Below are positions 7,196 through 9,293 of a stretch of DNA of 9,293 bases, piece after piece. Both the position numbers and the translations under genes were made by a program. The notes under the pieces are model-generated. The model saw nothing but the letters and a program-made list of their open reading frames with translations, had not been told where the DNA came from and ran no database searches. How positions within the stretch are numbered: position 1 is the stretch's first letter; each line of letters opens with the position of its first letter. The DNA comes from an uncultured Rhodanobacteraceae bacterium. Lineage in GTDB: Bacteria > Pseudomonadota > Gammaproteobacteria > Xanthomonadales > Ahniellaceae. The stretch is taken from the NCBI GenBank assembly GCA_937873105.1, contig CALMWD010000085.1, positions 1 through 9,293 on the forward strand, written 5' to 3'.

Positions 7196-7525
7196 TCAGC
7201 GCGCCATCAGGTGCGGCATCACCTTGCGCTTGAGCAGGGCCACGAGTTCGGGCTGCATGTACGCGTAGTCGTCGGCAATGTTCAGGCAGACCAGGCGCTG
7301 CCTCGACAGCTGCGCGCGAAAGCGCTGGCGCAGCTTGTCCCGGTGCATCGGTTCCATCACGAAGATCAGCTCGGCCCAGTCCACGAGCTCCGCCGTCAGC
7401 GGCACCTCGGCATCCTGGTCCGTGCCTGCCGACGCCACGTCGATGCCCGGCCAGTCCGCGAACACCTGCTCCGCGGTCGGACTGCGCAGCCGATTGCGGC
7501 TGCAGACGAAGAGCACGTGCTTCAA
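7196..7525 (-). CDS. Small low-molecular-weight protein tyrosine phosphatase-like protein (COG4551-like)
   Basis: A 109-residue cytoplasmic protein, shorter than classical LMW-PTPs of about 150 residues. The P-loop CSRNRLRS gives the C-x5-R signature with nucleophile Cys8 and Arg14, followed by Ser15 and PTAE. Later come SAGTD (32-36), a VMEP segment (57-60), and an acidic DDY at 85-87 that could supply the general acid, as the DPY motif does in LMW-PTPs. This matches a small proteobacterial and cyanobacterial family of predicted phosphatases; the substrate is unknown. The start is TTG at 7525, which overlaps the SET gene stop as TTGA; the next ATG lies far past the P-loop, so TTG is needed. 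It is the last gene of the hemE cluster. Its stop is three bases from that of the convergent M23 gene. Confidence 0.87.
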   Translation of the reverse strand: MKHVLFVCSRNRLRSPTAEQVFADWPGIDVASAGTDQDAEVPLTAELVDWAELIFVMEPMHRDKLRQRFRAQLSRQRLVCLNIADDYAYMQPELVALLKRKVMPHLMAR

Positions 7526-8016
7526 CGCGTCTTCTTGGCCGGCTTGCGCGGCTTGGGCTTGAGCATGGTGCCGGAACAGTTCTTCGCGCCGCAGCGGCAG
7601 GCCCAGGCGGCCTTGAGTTCGCGGGTGTAGGGCTCGTCGAGCACGATGCCGTAGTCGTAGGTGAGTTCCTCGCCCGCGGCGATGTCACGCCGGGCTTCGA
7701 TGACGACGCGGTCGTGCTTCGGGTTGCCGTCCTCGGCGTCGATCTTCCAGGCACGGCAGTTCGGGTCGCAGCTGTGGTTGATCCAGCGCGCGTCGTTGCC
7801 GTCCTGGTTGCCGTCGATGACGTAGTCCGCGTTCAGCGTGAACAGAAAGGTGTGGCCGCTCATCGAGGTGCCGCCGTACTTGTGGTCGGCGCGCGCATGC
7901 GTCAGGCGCTTGCCGGCGTATTCGACGATCTCCGTGCCCGCGGGGATGTCGCGCAAGGCGAACACGCCGTTGCCGTGGATGGTGGAGCTGCGCATTTCGA
8001 TCATCGGCTTGCTCAT
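7522..8016 (-). CDS. SET-domain protein lysine methyltransferase
   Basis: Predicted S-adenosylmethionine-dependent lysine methyltransferase of 164 residues, nearly all SET plus post-SET. Visible motifs are HGNGVFA (14-20, the GxG cofactor-binding loop), [11 protein letters not shown] (77-87, the NHSC motif), GEELTYDY (115-122, with the catalytic Tyr region), and a post-SET CRC-x4-C (Cys140, Cys142, Cys147). With Cys83 these can form the single zinc site seen in eukaryotic SET/post-SET enzymes. The C-terminus (153-164) is a Lys/Arg/Pro tail. There is no signal peptide. Bacterial SET proteins occur both as effectors and as housekeeping enzymes; nothing here indicates secretion, and the substrate cannot be inferred. 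Its ATG at 8016 overlaps the hemE TGA as ATGA, and its own TGA overlaps the phosphatase TTG, so translation is probably coupled across all three genes. Confidence 0.95.
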   Translation of the reverse strand: MSKPMIEMRSSTIHGNGVFALRDIPAGTEIVEYAGKRLTHARADHKYGGTSMSGHTFLFTLNADYVIDGNQDGNDARWINHSCDPNCRAWKIDAEDGNPKHDRVVIEARRDIAAGEELTYDYGIVLDEPYTRELKAAWACRCGAKNCSGTMLKPKPRKPAKKTR

Positions 8017-9110
8017 CGGGCCTGTCCGCCGGCCGACGCGAACAGCGCGGCGCTCTCGTCGTGCACGGCCTCGACGAGGGCGCGCAGGTGTTCGGGGTCG
8101 ATCGTCGGATGGATGCCGTGACCGAGGTTGAAGACATGGCCCGGGTGCGGACCGAAACTCCGCACCGCCTTGCGCGCTTCGGCGCGGATGGCGTCGACGC
8201 CGGCGTAGAGCACGACCGGATCGACATTGCCCTGCAGCGCCACGCGATCACCGACGCGGCGACGTGCTTCATCGAGCGTGATCGTCCAGTCGAGGCCGAG
8301 GGCGTCGACGCCGGTGCCGGCCATCGCTTCGAGCTGGCCCATCGCGCCCTTCGAGTAAAGGATCAGCGGCACTCGCGCCTCGCCCTCGCCGCGCTTCAGC
8401 GCGGACGCGATCTGCGCCATGTAGCGCAGCGAGAATTCGCGGTAGTGGTCGGCCGACAGCGCCCCGCCCCAGGTATCGAACAGCATCAGCGCCTGCGCGC
8501 CGGCATCGAGCTGCGCCTGCAGGTAGGCGGTCACGCTTTGCGCGAGCACGTCGAGCAGCCGGTGCGCGGCCGCCGGCTCGTTCCACAGCAGGGCCTTGGC
8601 GCGCTCGAAGTATTCCGAGCCGCCGCCTTCGATCATGTAGCAGGCCAGGGTCCACGGACTGCCGGAGAACCCGATCAGCGGCACCCGGCCTTGTAGTTCG
8701 CGCCGGATCAGCGTCACCGCGTCGGTGACGTAGCGCAGGGTCGCGTCGATGCTCGGCACGCGCAGCGCATCGATGTCGGCGATGCTGCGGACCGGCCGCG
8801 CGAAGCGCGGTCCCTCGCCTTCCGCGAACGAGAGGCCGAGGCCCATCGCATCCGGCACGGTGAGGATGTCCGAGAACAGGATGGCGGCATCGAGCGGGAA
8901 CCGTTCGAGCGGCTGCAGCGTGACTTCGCAGGCCAGTTCCGGCGACTGGCACAGGTTCATGAAGGACCCGGCGCGGGCCCGGGTGGCGCGGTATTCCGGC
9001 AGGTAGCGACCGGCCTGGCGCATGATCCACACCGGCGTGCGGTCCACCGGCTGGCGCTTGAGCGCGCGCAGGAAACGATCGTTCGCCAGCGGCGCGAATC
9101 CGTTCGACAT
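8013..9110 (-). CDS. hemE: Uroporphyrinogen decarboxylase
   Basis: Cytoplasmic enzyme of haem biosynthesis that removes four carboxyl groups from uroporphyrinogen III to give coproporphyrinogen III. It has 365 residues, close to the usual 350-365. Both family signatures are present: [11 protein letters not shown] at 30-40 with Arg31, and [16 protein letters not shown] at 147-162 with Tyr158. The catalytic aspartate corresponds to Asp81 in ILFSDIL, and the active-site histidine to His331 in FNLGHGIHP. All key residues appear intact. I chose the ATG at 9110 because it begins the normal [15 protein letters not shown]-terminus; an in-frame start at 9167 would add 19 atypical residues that overlap the SPOR gene. 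The AAGGA at 9122-9126 lies inside the end of that upstream gene. The stop overlaps the SET start by four bases. Confidence 0.98.
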   Translation of the reverse strand: MSNGFAPLANDRFLRALKRQPVDRTPVWIMRQAGRYLPEYRATRARAGSFMNLCQSPELACEVTLQPLERFPLDAAILFSDILTVPDAMGLGLSFAEGEGPRFARPVRSIADIDALRVPSIDATLRYVTDAVTLIRRELQGRVPLIGFSGSPWTLACYMIEGGGSEYFERAKALLWNEPAAAHRLLDVLAQSVTAYLQAQLDAGAQALMLFDTWGGALSADHYREFSLRYMAQIASALKRGEGEARVPLILYSKGAMGQLEAMAGTGVDALGLDWTITLDEARRRVGDRVALQGNVDPVVLYAGVDAIRAEARKAVRSFGPHPGHVFNLGHGIHPTIDPEHLRALVEAVHDESAALFASAGGQAR

Positions 9111-9115
9111 GGGGC

Positions 9116-9293
9116 TTATTGTCCTTGCGAGATTTCGGTCTGCAGCGCACCGATGCGGCGCGGCCATTGCGCGAGCAGGCCCGAGACCCGGGGCAAGCGC
9201 GCCTGCGCGGCCTTGGCTGCGGTCGCGTCGGCAAAGGCGCCGTGCGCGAGCAGCCAGGTCGGTCCGTTCGCGCCACGCACGCGCAGCGCGTAA
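9116..9293 (-). CDS. C-terminal tail of a SPOR-domain (DamX-like) protein, N-terminus beyond window
   Basis: The minus-strand frame ending in TAA at 9116-9118 encodes the last 58 residues of a protein entering from the right edge. The segment [18 protein letters not shown] (12-29 of the fragment), then ARLPR and a closing [12 protein letters not shown], resembles the end of SPOR domains, which bind denuded peptidoglycan glycan strands at the septum. In many gammaproteobacteria a DamX-like SPOR protein follows aroB, and hemE can lie nearby; five bases separate this stop from the hemE start, which fits that order. The fragment covers only the last part of the domain, so the family call is moderate. 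Anything before it, such as a membrane anchor or AAA domain, is outside the window. Confidence 0.72.
   Translation of the reverse strand, partial: YALRVRGANGPTWLLAHGAFADATAAKAAQARLPRVSGLLAQWPRRIGALQTEISQGQ
9122..9126 (-). promoter_or_regulatory. Probable Shine-Dalgarno site of hemE, inside the SPOR gene
   Basis: AAGGA on the minus strand lies 11 bases before the hemE ATG at 9110 and within the last codons of the SPOR gene. The spacing is a little long but usable. It supports the 9110 start and a SPOR-hemE co-transcript. Confidence 0.5.

Noticed and set aside
9111..9167. A longer hemE with 19 extra N-terminal residues starting at 9167.
   Set aside because: The extension is unlike known HemE N-termini and overlaps the SPOR-domain frame; the ATG at 9110 has a ribosome site and the normal family start.

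Overview
The window is an ordinary-looking chromosomal segment of high GC content. Gene content suggests a Xanthomonadales (Lysobacterales) gammaproteobacterium: an Oar-like TonB-dependent receptor, a DUF3297 protein, a large DsbD, and a SPOR-domain protein directly upstream of hemE. That placement rests on remembered gene families and gene order, not on a search. I see no rRNA, tRNA, CRISPR array, insertion sequence, phage gene or integrase.

Layout, left to right. Positions 1-3721 hold three minus-strand genes, read from right to left as a DUF3297 protein (3721-3470), a DoxX-like membrane protein (3359-2952), and the first 900 residues of a TonB-dependent receptor (2700 to beyond the left edge). 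Positions 3722-3896 are a divergent intergenic region. A plus-strand pair follows: dsbD (3897-6278) and an exported M23 peptidase (6275-7192), coupled by a 4-base GTGA overlap. A minus-strand cluster converges on that pair with only three bases between the stop codons. Read right to left it is the tail of a SPOR-domain protein (9293-9116), hemE (9110-8013), a SET-domain lysine methyltransferase (8016-7522), and a small LMW-PTP-like tyrosine phosphatase (7525-7196). The last two junctions overlap by 4 bases.

How the genes relate. The plus-strand pair works at and outside the inner membrane, in periplasmic thiol reduction and cell-wall hydrolysis. The hemE cluster joins a tetrapyrrole biosynthesis enzyme to two predicted protein-modifying enzymes of unknown substrate. 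The left cluster combines outer-membrane uptake, a small inner-membrane protein and a conserved protein of unknown function.

The most unusual point is DsbD. It has two tandem N-terminal alpha domains, each with its cysteine pair, and its C-terminal thioredoxin-like domain carries Gly-Ile-Glu-Cys where Cys-x-x-Cys is expected. I did not find clear evidence of a wholly new system. The altered DsbD and the hemE-SET-phosphatase cluster most deserve a second look. The long open frames opposite the real genes share their codon register and are explained by the absence of TTA, CTA and TCA codons in GC-rich genes.
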